DNA from: CAWAHD01 sp963781785
Lineage (GTDB): Bacteria; Planctomycetota; Planctomycetia; Isosphaerales; Isosphaeraceae
Length of the DNA: 64,000 nucleotides
Reading direction: 5' to 3'
Assembly (NCBI GenBank): GCA_963781785.1
Contig: CAWAHD010000005.1
Span: forward strand, 930,001 to 994,000
Positions 54,776 to 64,000 of this stretch are shown piece after piece. Both the position numbers and the translations under genes were made by a program. The notes under the pieces are model-generated. The model did no database searches. It was not told the origin of the DNA and saw only the letters and a program-made list of their open reading frames with translations. Each line of letters begins with the position of its first letter. Positions within the stretch are counted from its first letter, which is position 1.

Positions 54776-57379
54776 ATGAGTCTCGCATCCTGGTTCTCTT
54801 TCCTGCGGCAGCCGCGCCGCTTCACCCGGACCCGGGCTCGCGGCAACCGCCGGCGCGCACTCCATCGCAGGGCATCGTGTGAAGCGCTCGAAGACCGCCG
54901 GTTGCTGTCGACGGCGACGGTGAGTTTCACCAGCCACGGCGAGACAGTGAACGAGAGCGCCGGCACCTTCAACATACCCGTGACCGTCTCGGGCACCCCC
55001 GACGGCGTGCCCACGGTCTCCCAGTTCTCCTCAGGGTTCAGTGGTCCCTTTGCACTGGCCGTCGACGCGGACGGCTACGTCTACGTCGCCAACGCGTTCG
55101 CCGGCACGGTGACCAAGGTGCCGCCCGGAGGCGGCTCAGGGAGCACCTTCGCCACGGGGTTCAAAATTCCCGACGGCTTGGCCTTTGACGGCGCCGGCAA
55201 CCTGTACGTGGCCGACAGCGGCACGAACACGGTGGACGTGGTACCGCCCGGGGGCGGGCTTGGCAAGACATTCGCCACCGGGCTTACCGGTCCCACCGGT
55301 TTGGCCTTCGACTCGGCTGGCAACCTCTACGTCGCCGACAACGGCGTCGACGGCGCGGGGACCACGGTTAGCGTGGTGGGGCCGGCGGGCGGGAAGGCCA
55401 CCACCTTCGCCACCGGGCTTGCCGGCCCGCAGGCATTGGCCTTCGACTTGGCCGGCAACCTCTACGTCGCCAACTTCGACAACGGCACAGTGAGCACCGT
55501 AGCGCCCGGGGGCGGGCCGGCCAAGACCTTCGCCACGGTGGCGCCGCAGGCAATGCTCACCGGTCTGGCGTTCGACTCCGCCGGCAACCTTTACGTCGCG
55601 GATAGCGTATCCGCCATGGTCTACCGCGTGTCGCGCGGGGGCGTAGCCACGGCCTTTGCCTCTGACTTTAGCAGTCCCACCAGCCTGGCCGTCGCCGGCG
55701 GCAGCATGTATGTCGGCAACAACGGCAATGGCACGGTGAGCCAGGTTACCGAAAACGTGAACGTACCGTTTGAGCTCGCCGGAACCGCGCAGCCCGGCGT
55801 GGCCTACAGCGCCATCACGACCGGTCCGCTGACGTTTGGGATCGGGCAGACCACCGAGGACATCACCGGCACGCTGCTCTCCGACCCGGGCCCCAACCAG
55901 ACGCTCACATTGATCCTGGACGCGCCCATGGGGGGTGCTGTCGTGGGCAGTCCGTCGGTCTACACGCTGACGATCACCGAACCGGCGATCGTGCAGTTTG
56001 GCGCCGGCGGCGAGTCGGTGAGCGAGAGCGCCGGCAGTTTCGACATCCCCGTGACCCTCGCGGGCACGCTGAGCGACGCCCCGACTGTCTCCCGGTTCGC
56101 GTCCGACTTCAACTCGCCCGGCTTCCTGGCCGCCGACGCCGCCGGCAACTTGTACGTTGCGAACGTCGGCGACGGCACGGTGACCGAGGTCAGCCCTGGA
56201 GGGAAGGTCAGCCCGTTCGCATCCGGGTTCAAACTTCCCTTGGGTCTGGCCTTTCACGCCGGCAATGTCTACGTGGCCGACGCCGGCACCGACACGGTGT
56301 ACAAGGTGACGGCCGCGGACGCGACGCCGATCGCCGTCGCCTCCGGGTTCAACAGCCCCAGCGGTTTGGCCTTCGACTCGGCCGGCAATCTGTACGTGGC
56401 CAACCTTGACGGCGGCACGGTGAGCGAGGTGCCGGCCGCAGGCGGGAAGACCACGACATTCGCTACCGGGCTCAATGGTCCCATTGCGTTGGCCTTTGAC
56501 TCCGCCGGCAACCTGTACGTGGCCAACCTTGACGACGGCACGGTGAGCAAGGTGTCGTCCGCGGACGCGACGCCCACCGTCTTCGCTTCCGGGTTCAACA
56601 ATCCAATCGGTCTGGCCTTCGACTCGGCTGGCAACCTTTACGTCGCCGACAGTGAAAACAACTCGGTGGACGAGGTGCCGCCCACGGGTGTGGTCACAAC
56701 CTTCGCCCCCGGGTTCGACGGCCCCACGGGGCTGGCCATCGTCGCCGGGGACATGTACGTCACCAATGGCGGCAACAACACGATGAGCCAGGTCACCCAA
56801 ACCGTGGCCGTGCCATTTTCGCTCGGGGGCACCGCCGCCGCGGGCGTTGCCTATAGCGGTGCCACGGCCGGTGTGCTGATTTTCGGGATCGGTGAGACCA
56901 CCCTGGACATCACCGGCACACTTCTCGCCGACCCCGGCCCCAGCCAGTCGCTGACAGTCACCCTGGACCCGCCCGCGGGCGGCGCGGTCCTGGGCAGTCT
57001 GTCTTTCAATACGCTGACGATCAACGAGCCGGCACACGGGTCGACGCCTCCACAGACGTCGCTGCCGCCTGTGTTCATCGGCGAGCAGCGGGTCTTTTCC
57101 GGCAAGGGGAAGCATAAGAAGTTGGTCGGGTTTGAATTTCTTTTCAGCGGTGCGCTCGATCAAACTGACGCCCAATCGACGGGCAACTATCACGTGACCC
57201 AGAAGAACGGCAAGCAGGTCAAGGTGCTCCGGGTCGAGTCCGCGGTCTACAACCCCAGCAACTTCAGCGCCACCATCTCCGTTGCCGGGTTCAACACCGG
57301 CAAGGCGGCAAAAGTCACCGTCGGGGGGCTGGAGGGAGCCAACGGGGCGGCAATTCCCCAGATCAGCAGCGGCCTCTGA
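54776..57379 (+). CDS. NHL-type beta-propeller surface protein with Calx-beta-like linkers
   Basis: 867 residues. GGAGGAAT lies before the ATG. The start is basic, then CEALEDRRLLS, the surface tag. Two similar halves follow: a strand-rich Calx-beta-like segment (VSFTSHGETVNESAGTFNIP; repeated as VQFGAGGESVSESAGSFDIP) and a propeller of six or so units of the form FATGLTGPTGLAFDSAGNLY-VAD. The last 100 residues (FEFLFSGALDQTDAQSTGNY, ESAVYNPSNFSATISVAGF) form an Ig-like terminal domain that is also found as a relic at 18404. It is likely exported and structural. Fragments of such genes occur twice elsewhere in the window. Confidence 0.85.
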   Translation: MSLASWFSFLRQPRRFTRTRARGNRRRALHRRASCEALEDRRLLSTATVSFTSHGETVNESAGTFNIPVTVSGTPDGVPTVSQFSSGFSGPFALAVDADGYVYVANAFAGTVTKVPPGGGSGSTFATGFKIPDGLAFDGAGNLYVADSGTNTVDVVPPGGGLGKTFATGLTGPTGLAFDSAGNLYVADNGVDGAGTTVSVVGPAGGKATTFATGLAGPQALAFDLAGNLYVANFDNGTVSTVAPGGGPAKTFATVAPQAMLTGLAFDSAGNLYVADSVSAMVYRVSRGGVATAFASDFSSPTSLAVAGGSMYVGNNGNGTVSQVTENVNVPFELAGTAQPGVAYSAITTGPLTFGIGQTTEDITGTLLSDPGPNQTLTLILDAPMGGAVVGSPSVYTLTITEPAIVQFGAGGESVSESAGSFDIPVTLAGTLSDAPTVSRFASDFNSPGFLAADAAGNLYVANVGDGTVTEVSPGGKVSPFASGFKLPLGLAFHAGNVYVADAGTDTVYKVTAADATPIAVASGFNSPSGLAFDSAGNLYVANLDGGTVSEVPAAGGKTTTFATGLNGPIALAFDSAGNLYVANLDDGTVSKVSSADATPTVFASGFNNPIGLAFDSAGNLYVADSENNSVDEVPPTGVVTTFAPGFDGPTGLAIVAGDMYVTNGGNNTMSQVTQTVAVPFSLGGTAAAGVAYSGATAGVLIFGIGETTLDITGTLLADPGPSQSLTVTLDPPAGGAVLGSLSFNTLTINEPAHGSTPPQTSLPPVFIGEQRVFSGKGKHKKLVGFEFLFSGALDQTDAQSTGNYHVTQKNGKQVKVLRVESAVYNPSNFSATISVAGFNTGKAAKVTVGGLEGANGAAIPQISSGL

Positions 57380-57452
57380 ATGAGAGGACATGCATCGAAT
57401 CCAACGTGGTGTCTGGCGAGCGTCGGGCAATTCGAAACCGGAGGGTGGTACG

Positions 57453-59534
57453 ATGAACTGCAAAAGAGATCGTTTTGGAAGTCGATTCGTCGTGAAGGTC
57501 AGCGTGATCCTCGCCTCTTGGCTCGCCGCCGGAGCAGTCCAGGCGCCCGCCCAGGAAGGGCTCTCGCACGCCGAGGACCCGGCGCTTTCCCGGCGGCTCA
57601 AGAGGATCGATCAGGACAAACTGCTTCTGGGCGATTACACACTCCGGGAGGTCACCGAGAACGGCCGCCACCTGTTCACGACACCCTTCACCCAAGCCGA
57701 TGGCTACGGAGAGGGGGGCAAACCGGATGGCGGGGGCGGGTTTCTGATCGGTCCGCGGGAGACGGCCTTCCGCCAGAACCTCGATGCCTTCCGCATCCAG
57801 ACCCAGTCCGCGCTGTCGAGCGACCAGCTCCGCCAGTTCCTGAACTTTCCGGTGCCGGAGGTCAATCCGAGTACGCGGAAGATTGTCTTCCCGTATGTCC
57901 GGCTCAACGGGCTCGATTCTCAAAGCTGCTGGGAGTGCCACAACTTCATCGGCACGGAGCGTCTGCCCGACAGCCGCACCGATGCGCTCTCTCGGAAACA
58001 GAGCACAAGCGGCGGCGCGGCGGGATTCGCCGGCAACGCGTTCATCAACGCCAACTTACCCAACCCGATCTTCATGTTCGTCCGCAATCCGCCCCACATG
58101 TTCGGCAGCGGCTACGTCCAGCAAGTTGCGGAGGAGATGACCCTGGATTTACTCGGGCTGCGGACGATCGCCCTGAAAGACGCGCTCGCCAGTCCAGGGG
58201 TTGCGGCATCGCAACCGCTCCAGGCCAAGACGATTGACTTCGGCTTCTTTGTCGTAACTTACACCGGCGACCCAGCCAACAAGCCGGGACTACAGACAGT
58301 CATCAACGCGTTGAACAATCAACCGGGCCAGAACCCGCCGGGCTTCCAGATTCAGTGGGACAGGATTCAGGGCGTCAGCGTGGACCTGGCTGTCCGACCA
58401 TTTCAGTTCAAGGGTATCGCTTCGAATATGCGCAACTTCGTCCGCGACGCTTGCAATTTCCATTTCGGAATGCAACCACGCGAGACCAATCCCGGCTTTG
58501 ACACACCAAGCGAGAACCACGACCCGGACAATGACGGGATTCCTGATGAGCTCACCCTCGGCGACGTCTCGGCCATGACGGTGTACGCGCTGACGGTTCG
58601 ACCCCCGTTTGAGGCGCAGTCCCGAGATGAAGCGGAAAATGGTTTGGCCAGGCGAGGGCGGAATCTCTTCGAAGGTAAAGAGATATTCACCAAAGCCGTA
58701 TCGTGCGCATGCTGCCACACGCCCTCGCTTCGCCTGATCGACCCCATCGCCGTCGTCCAGGACCCCCGCAAGGAGCGCCGCGAAGTTCGGACCGGAGCAA
58801 CTGGTCGGCAATGGAATTGGGCTGTCGGCTCAACTGACGTCGAGCGCAGCTCCCAGTCGTACGCCGGTTCATGGCGCTCGACCCGGTCGCCGTGGTTGGG
58901 AACCAAGATGCTAGCTCGGCGCTGAACGCGTTGCACCGGGCATGGACAGCGCATGCGCTGTCCTTCTTCGGACTGCCGAATAACCAGCTCGACGCCTATG
59001 CGTTCAACCTCACGACCCTGATTCCTGCGAACCGGCTGCCGAATTCACCGCCGGAACCGAGGGCGCTCTCGGAGACACAACCGAGGTTGCCCGCCTCCGG
59101 CCAGTCCTCAGGAAACCGCGTCGAGCCGAGCGCCCAGGCGCCGACGAAAATACAGCCGAGGCTGCCCGCCTCCGGACATTCCATCGAGGTTCCCCTGTTC
59201 AGCGACTTGCGTCGTCACAAGATGGGTAAGGGTTTGAAGGAACGCGACGGCTTCCGCCAGTCGACCGACGTCGCAGGAATCGTTGTACCGGAGGACGAAT
59301 TCCTCACCCGGCCGCTATGGGGCGTCGGCGACACCGGCCCATGGCTGCACGACGGTCGCGCACCAGTCGCTCGAAGAGGCCATCTTGCTGCACAGGTCCG
59401 ACGGAAGCGAGGCGAACGATGTCATCGATCTCTTCACGAATCTATCTCGTGGCGATCGGGACGCGATGATCAAGTTTCTGCTCACCCTGAGGTTGCCGCT
59501 CGACCCGCGCTATGAGTTCGATGACTACCGTTAG
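57453..59534 (+). pseudogene. Di-heme (c-type) oxidoreductase, two frameshifts
   Basis: A signal peptide follows MNCKRDRFGSRF (VVKVSVILASWLAAGAVQA). GGAGGGTGG precedes the ATG at 57453. Two heme c sites are visible, CWECH at about residue 160 and CACCH near 420. The start and middle (ETAFRQNLDAFRIQTQSALS, FGFFVVTYTG, LGDVSAMTVYALTVRPP) and the end (VPLFSDLRRHKMGKGL, LTRPLWGVGDTGPWLHDGRA, SLEEAILLHRSDGSEANDVI) match the DHOR/thiol-oxidoreductase-like family that handles electrons in the periplasm. The first frame fails around 58790-58870 and the second near 59360; the shifts compensate, and the span equals 693 residues. A motif pair PRLPASGQS / PRLPASGHS forms a small duplication at about 59085-59175. 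Confidence 0.8.
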
Positions 59535-59753
59535 CTCGATCCTTCTGCAGGCGTTCCGTGGGCAACTTGCTCGATGATCACGCCCCGCAGTTGCAGGGGG
59601 CGGCGCGGTGACCGCAGGACACGAAGGACAGGCAAAGCGCGAGCAGGTCAATTCCGCCGCGGGACTTCAACCGGTTCGCGCCGCGAGCTCACGAGTCCCG
59701 AGTCGGCTGTTCGCGCGAGGCTCTCGGGACAGACAAATCCTGGCGGCGAACCG

Positions 59754-60051
59754 GAAGGACAGGCCTCGCAGGGGTCGGCGCCACTCGGGGAATCGAAGGG
59801 AAGTCGACGGGAAGACCAGGCATTGGAGACGGCGGCGCCACCCGGCGAACGAATCAGATCGACCGCCGTAGACTTTGTGTAGCAAGATGGTTTGGTTTGC
59901 TGCATGGCCCCCGCATTCGGCCAACAGTGCCCTGGTGGCGAGGCAGAGCGCTTGCGCGCGGATTTGGTAAAGCGGCGGGATGGATGTGCTGTCGCGTTGG
60001 CTGTCCTTCGTCTCTTGGATGGATGTGCTGCCGCATTGCCTGGCCTTCGTC
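59754..60051 (+). repeat. Dispersed repeat R1, copy G
   Basis: It starts GAAGGACAGGCCTCGCAGG, has two modules, the core AATCAGATCGACCGCCGTAG, the hairpin GTAGCAA...TTGCTGC, one end at 60011 (CTGTCCTTCG) and a second, duplicated end to about 60050. It separates the di-heme gene from the SWIM-TPR gene. Confidence 0.85.
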
Positions 60052-60109
60052 TCGCCACATTCAGCGAGCGAGCCGGAGGCCAGCGGGTCCGCCGCTCCCA
60101 GCCGACGCG

Positions 60110-60955
60110 CTACGACTTCGGCCGGGGTGATTCTCGGTAGGGCTTCTTCTCACGGTAGAGCGTCAGCCGAGTGCGGTAGTCGGCCTTCCGCTTTTCGTCG
60201 CTGAGGAGCTCGATCGCCTTCGACTGCCACTGGACGGCGGCGGCGAAGTCGCCGGCCTCGGCGCAGGCGGTGGCGAGTGTGTTCATGTCGTTGGGCTCTT
60301 TCCATCCCGAGAGTTCGCACGCCCTGGTCGCCGATTCGACGGCTCGCTTTCCGTCGCGGTATTTCGCATCGTGGCACGTCGCCCAGATCCAGGCACGGCC
60401 GTTGTAGGAGCGGGCGTCGCTCGGGTCGAGTCGGATGACCTCGTTGAAATCGGCAATGGCCTGGTCGTACTTCAGCTTGGTCACCCAGGCGTTGCCGCGG
60501 TTGTCGTAGGCGCGGGCGTCATCCGCCTGGGCGAGAGCGGATGTCGGGACCGCGGGATCATGACATCCGATGAACGACAGGCTGACGCTCGCCAGGATGA
60601 GCGTCCTGGCCGCTGGCCGGAAGTGTCCGGTTCGCCGATTCGCCGCGTGCCGGGAGCCGTCCCGCGCCTCCTCGTCGTGCGAAGACATGGTTTCCAGCTC
60701 CTCGCCGCCTGAACTGTGACGATCCGATCTTGTGCCGACACGTCTGGGCCCGACGGTCTGTTCTTCCGGCCGCGGCTGTCGGCTGTCGCCGCGGAGCTTG
60801 CGCAGGTGCTTGCAGGTCCGGCGCTCGATCGCCACCGACTGGTTGCGCCACGCCGGGCAAGTACAAGAATACATGCCGCCGACGTTCTTCAGCACATACG
60901 ACTTCGCTCCCGAGCCCTTCATCTCCGCCGATTCGCCGTCGTTCAGGTCGCCCAT
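60110..60955 (-). CDS. SWIM zinc-finger segment fused to a TPR protein
   Basis: 281 residues from the ATG at 60955. The first 60 (MGDLNDGESAEMKGSGAKSY, SCTCPAWRNQSVAIERRTCK, HLRKLRGD) are a SWIM zinc finger (C-x-C ... C-x-H), the same start that I recall from planctomycete DNA ligases. Then the sequence changes: a possible internal start at 60688 (METMSSHDEEARDG region) leads to a membrane helix ending in LSFIGC, like a lipoprotein signal, and two or three TPR units (AYDNRGNAWVTKLKYDQAIA, RSYNGRAWIWATCHDAKYRD, NTLATACAEAGDFAAAVQWQ). A cytoplasmic DNA-binding finger and an exported TPR unit do not belong together, so the frame may be a chance chimera. Confidence 0.65.
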   Translation of the reverse strand: MGDLNDGESAEMKGSGAKSYVLKNVGGMYSCTCPAWRNQSVAIERRTCKHLRKLRGDSRQPRPEEQTVGPRRVGTRSDRHSSGGEELETMSSHDEEARDGSRHAANRRTGHFRPAARTLILASVSLSFIGCHDPAVPTSALAQADDARAYDNRGNAWVTKLKYDQAIADFNEVIRLDPSDARSYNGRAWIWATCHDAKYRDGKRAVESATRACELSGWKEPNDMNTLATACAEAGDFAAAVQWQSKAIELLSDEKRKADYRTRLTLYREKKPYRESPRPKS

Positions 60956-61047
60956 CGTCGTCCCTCCACGGTTTGACCACAACGCCGACACCTCCCGGCA
61001 CAACGTGTACATTTTATCAGATGGTGTCGGTCAGGTGGAGCACGGGT

Positions 61048-64000
61048 TCACGGCGATCCCGGACGGTCGCGCGGCCTGGGCGGGCCGCTGGGGCCCTCGG
61101 CCTCGGCCCGGAGGACATCGAGCTCGAGGAGCGGCCTCCAGGTCGGCTGGAACCGCTTGGAATCAAAGCTTGTCCCCAAAACCAGAGACACGGTTTCGCG
61201 GCTCCTCTGGAGGACCATCCGGTCCGCGGCGTTGCTCAACACGCCCAGCACCTGCGGATCGGCGGGATCGGTCCGGCGCGGTCGAGCCAGCGGACGGCCT
61301 TGTTGCGCCAGGCGGTTGAGCCATCGCCGTGGTCGAGCCGGGCCTCGACGAGGGCCATGAGGAACCACTCGCGCGGGGTGCCGGTGGCGCGCTCCGGGGT
61401 GACGTCCTCGGCCTTCGGTGCGGCCTGGGCCTGCTGGCCGGGCAAACTGCCGATCCCGAGCGGGCTGTAGGCGATCAACGACCTGCGGGCCGACTGGAGC
61501 GCGGCCTCAAGATGGCCGGCGCGGTACTGCGCGAACGCCAGCGCGCTCTGCAAGCCTGAATCGGAGCGGAAAAACCTCGCCGCGTGCTCCAGGAGCTTGA
61601 TGAGAGCTTCCGGGTTGTCCAACCCGTCGGGCCGGAGCGTAGCGGCGTGGACGGCCGCAATCGCGGTCGGCGAAACCTGGAAGACTCGCGGGAGTGGTGT
61701 GAACAGCGGGGTGCAGGCCGCGCGATAAAGGTCGCGATGACCCAGCCGTGCGGACAGCACGGCCAGCGAGATCTTCGCCTCGATGTCGGCCGGTTGGTGC
61801 TGGACCGCGACAGCGAAATCGGCGGCGGCTGCCGCGTAGCGGCCCAGCCGCGCCTCGGATTCCGCCCGGCGCCTGCGCAGGTCGACGTCGTTCGGGGCAG
61901 CCGCGATCAACGGATTGAGATGCACAAGGGCGGCGAACCGGTCGCCGGCCGATTCGGACTCCCGGGCTTTACGACGATGCCAGTCGAGCGCCGACTCGGC
62001 GGGCTGTTCGGGCAGTTCGGGCTGCCGGCCGTGGAAGTCAGACCAGGCTTGGCCGAGCTCGTCCGCCGGGAAGGAGACCGGGGCGCCGGCGGGATCGATG
62101 CGGCGGCCGGAGAACAGTCCCGAGAGCCGCACGAGGTCTCCGGCCGGCGTCGGGCCGGGGGTCAGGTCCCAGAGGATCACGCCGGATCGTGTGAAGGCCA
62201 TGACGTGGGCCCGGTCGCAGAGTCGGACCTGTTCGGTGGCCCCCACCGACAGAGGCGGTCCCAGGGGCAAACCGGTCTCAGTCTCCCAGACGTGGACCGC
62301 GCTCTGGGACGCGGTGAGCGCCAGACGACCGTCGGTACTGAGGGCGACGGCCGACTTGGATTCGGCCGGCGTCAGCGGCGGGCCGGCCGCGCGGCCGGTC
62401 CGGACGTCCCACACCCGAGCCGTGCTGTCCGCCAACTGGGCGATGAACCGTCGGCCATCGCCACTGAACGCAACGGCCTGGACTGCATCCCGCGCCGGGA
62501 TCGGCCCGCCGGGAAGGGGCACGCCGCTCTCGGCATCGAGCCGATAAACGGCCGCATCGCCGACAGTGGCCAGCACCGCCTGTCCGTCGGCCGCGAAGGT
62601 ACCGCAAAGCGGCATCTGCCGGCCTTCAACAACCCACGAAACCCACGACGCTTTGCGGTCCGGTGCTCTGGGCGAAATGACCGCAGGCCCGACCGCTCTA
62701 CCTGTGGCCGTGTCCCAGAGTTGAGCCAGTCCATCCTGAACCGTCAGGACACGGCGGCCGTCCGGGCTGAACGCGACACAGAGCACGTTGCGGTTCGCGT
62801 CGACCGGCAGCGGCTTGCCCTGGTTCGACGACAGGTTCCAGAGCCAGACCGCGGAGGTGGAGTATTGCGGCGTGGCTCCGGACGCGGTGGCGGCGTGGCG
62901 GCCGTCGGGCGAGAGGGCCACGAAGTCGACATACTGGGCCTCTTTCCCGGCGTGCTTCAAATCCGCGCTAACCGGTGGATTGGTATGGAGGTCCCAGGCG
63001 CGGACGGGAGTGATCTGGGGCGTTGCCTTGCCGGCCAACACCGCGATCAACCGGTGGCCGTCGGCGCTCAAGGCGGCATGAAAGACATAGGCGAAGCCCG
63101 ATTCGGAAACAACCGGCGCCGCGAGGCGGCCATCCGAGCGCTGAATGACGTGGAGGCTCACCTGCTTGATCGTCTTGCCCCGCACGCGGTTCGACTTCGA
63201 CTCCCAGCGAACCACGAGCCGGCCGTCGGGAGTCGACCATCGACCCGGCAGAGACCGCCCAGTTCCTGGGGCCGGCCCGGTCAGGTCCCAGGCGCAGACT
63301 CCAGCGCGCGCGGTGCCGTCGAGCTTCCCACGGTGACGAGCAGCCGGCCGTCGGGGTTGAACCGGAGGCTCCATGCGGTCCCCGCGTGGCGCAGGGGAGG
63401 CGTGACCGGCTCGAGGGTGTGAGCGTCCCAGACCCGGGCCACTCCTGCGCGGCCGCTGAGCGTGGCGAGCCAGCGGCCGTCCGGGCTGAAGGCGACCGCG
63501 GTGGCCGCTCCCTGGAGTGGCGCGGAATGGCCCAGTGATTTCGCCGTGGCGATGTCCCAGGTCCGGGCAGACGCCGACCCGCCGGTCACGAGCCGCCTTC
63601 CATCGGGGCTGAAGGTCACGACGAAGATAACCCCGGCCCCGGCGTCGCCGTGGGTCACGGGTCCCAGCAGCAACTTGGCGGAGAAGGTGTCCCAAACGCG
63701 CACCGCGCTGCCGGCGTAGCCACCCCCGGTCAGCGTGACCAGCCGGGATCCGTCGGGACTGAACGCGAGATGTCCGATGTACGTGGGATGGGCAAGCGGC
63801 GGCGTTCGCGGCCGGCCCGTTTCGGCGTCGAAGACCTGGACGAAGGGCCCGGTCAGTGCGACGAGGGCGTTGATGTTCGTGGCCCGGACGGCCAGCAACC
63901 GGCCGTCGTCCGTATAGACCACGTCCCCGATTCCCAACTGGCTGGAGCTCACCGGCGTGGTTTCGAGACCGGTGATCCCGAAATGGGCCGCTTGCTGGAG
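61048..64000 (-). CDS. WD40-TPR protein (probably the C-terminal part of a kinase), two frameshifts, 5' end outside window
   Basis: Open from the right edge. The first frame (to about 63310) has WD40 units (HLAFSPDGSRLVTLTGG, VTFSPDGRRLVTGG, VAFSPDGRWLATLSG). The second frame continues VCAWDLTGPAPG, AALSADGHRLIAVL, VAFSPDGRRVLTVQDG, VAFSGDGRRFIAQLADSTAR and then TPR-like helices (DWHRRKARESESAGDRFAAL, EARLGRYAAAAADFAVAVQH). The third frame, after about 61282, gives the true end (DPADPQVLGVLSNAADRMVL, stop at 61048). Both breaks are cured by one added base. Planctomycete kinases carry exactly this WD40 plus TPR tail; the kinase part would lie beyond the window. Confidence 0.8.

Noticed and set aside
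55136..57601. 821-codon frame antisense to the NHL-type protein
   Set aside because: Periodic complement of propeller repeats (VAG-GN-V-VA style); the + strand has ribosome-binding site, surface tag and domain structure.

Overview
The window is high-GC DNA from a planctomycete, most likely of the Isosphaeraceae type. I infer this from gene content: ECF sigma factors paired with or fused to Ser/Thr kinases, WD40-kinases, TIGR03118 and SBBP surface proteins with an N-terminal L-E-x-R-x-L-L-S tag, a sigma factor fused to carboxypeptidase-regulatory domains, a DUF1800 remnant, a heme c oxidoreductase and abundant leaderless short repeats. No rRNA, tRNA or CRISPR array was found.

Layout. 1-10 kb is mostly housekeeping: a partial glucuronate-isomerase-like gene, a CoaB-like protein, an acyltransferase, YjbR and alpha/beta-hydrolase genes, a cleanly bounded ISKra4-type insertion sequence (4348-6131), a membrane sulfatase-like protein, a tandem hairpin repeat and a Tat-exported TIM-barrel isomerase. 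10-34 kb is accessory: hypothetical genes, gene relics, a MazF-type toxin-antitoxin pair, an HNH module, an LRR protein, a RAYT remnant, attC-like palindromes and two dispersed repeat families. Family R1 (200-300 bp, seven copies, all in the same orientation, inverted ends) separates small genes. Family R2 is MITE-like, with two near-identical 139-bp copies plus loose modules. 34-49 kb is a signalling region: a coiled-coil membrane protein, a frameshifted kinase, an ECF sigma gene split by an IS66-type element with an 8-bp target duplication, a kinase with 14 near-identical WD40 blades, and a 1.6k-residue sigma-kinase-ATPase-TPR fusion. 49-60 kb is a surface/redox block on the + strand: TIGR03118, SBBP/Ig-like, STAS, NHL-type and di-heme proteins. 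60-64 kb holds a SWIM-TPR chimera and the C-terminal part of a WD40/TPR protein that runs off the window.

How the genes fit together. ECF sigma factors and kinases are neighbours or fused, suggesting phosphorylation-linked transcription control; the STAS protein lies inside the surface-protein block. Several otherwise intact genes carry one-base frameshifts (at about 13.1, 35.6, 37.6, 46.4-46.8, 51.8, 58.8, 59.4, 61.3 and 63.3 kb, plus 5.7 kb in a transposase and possibly about 1.35 kb). They are either widespread decay or, at least as likely, indel errors in the assembly, so pseudogene calls based only on them are provisional.
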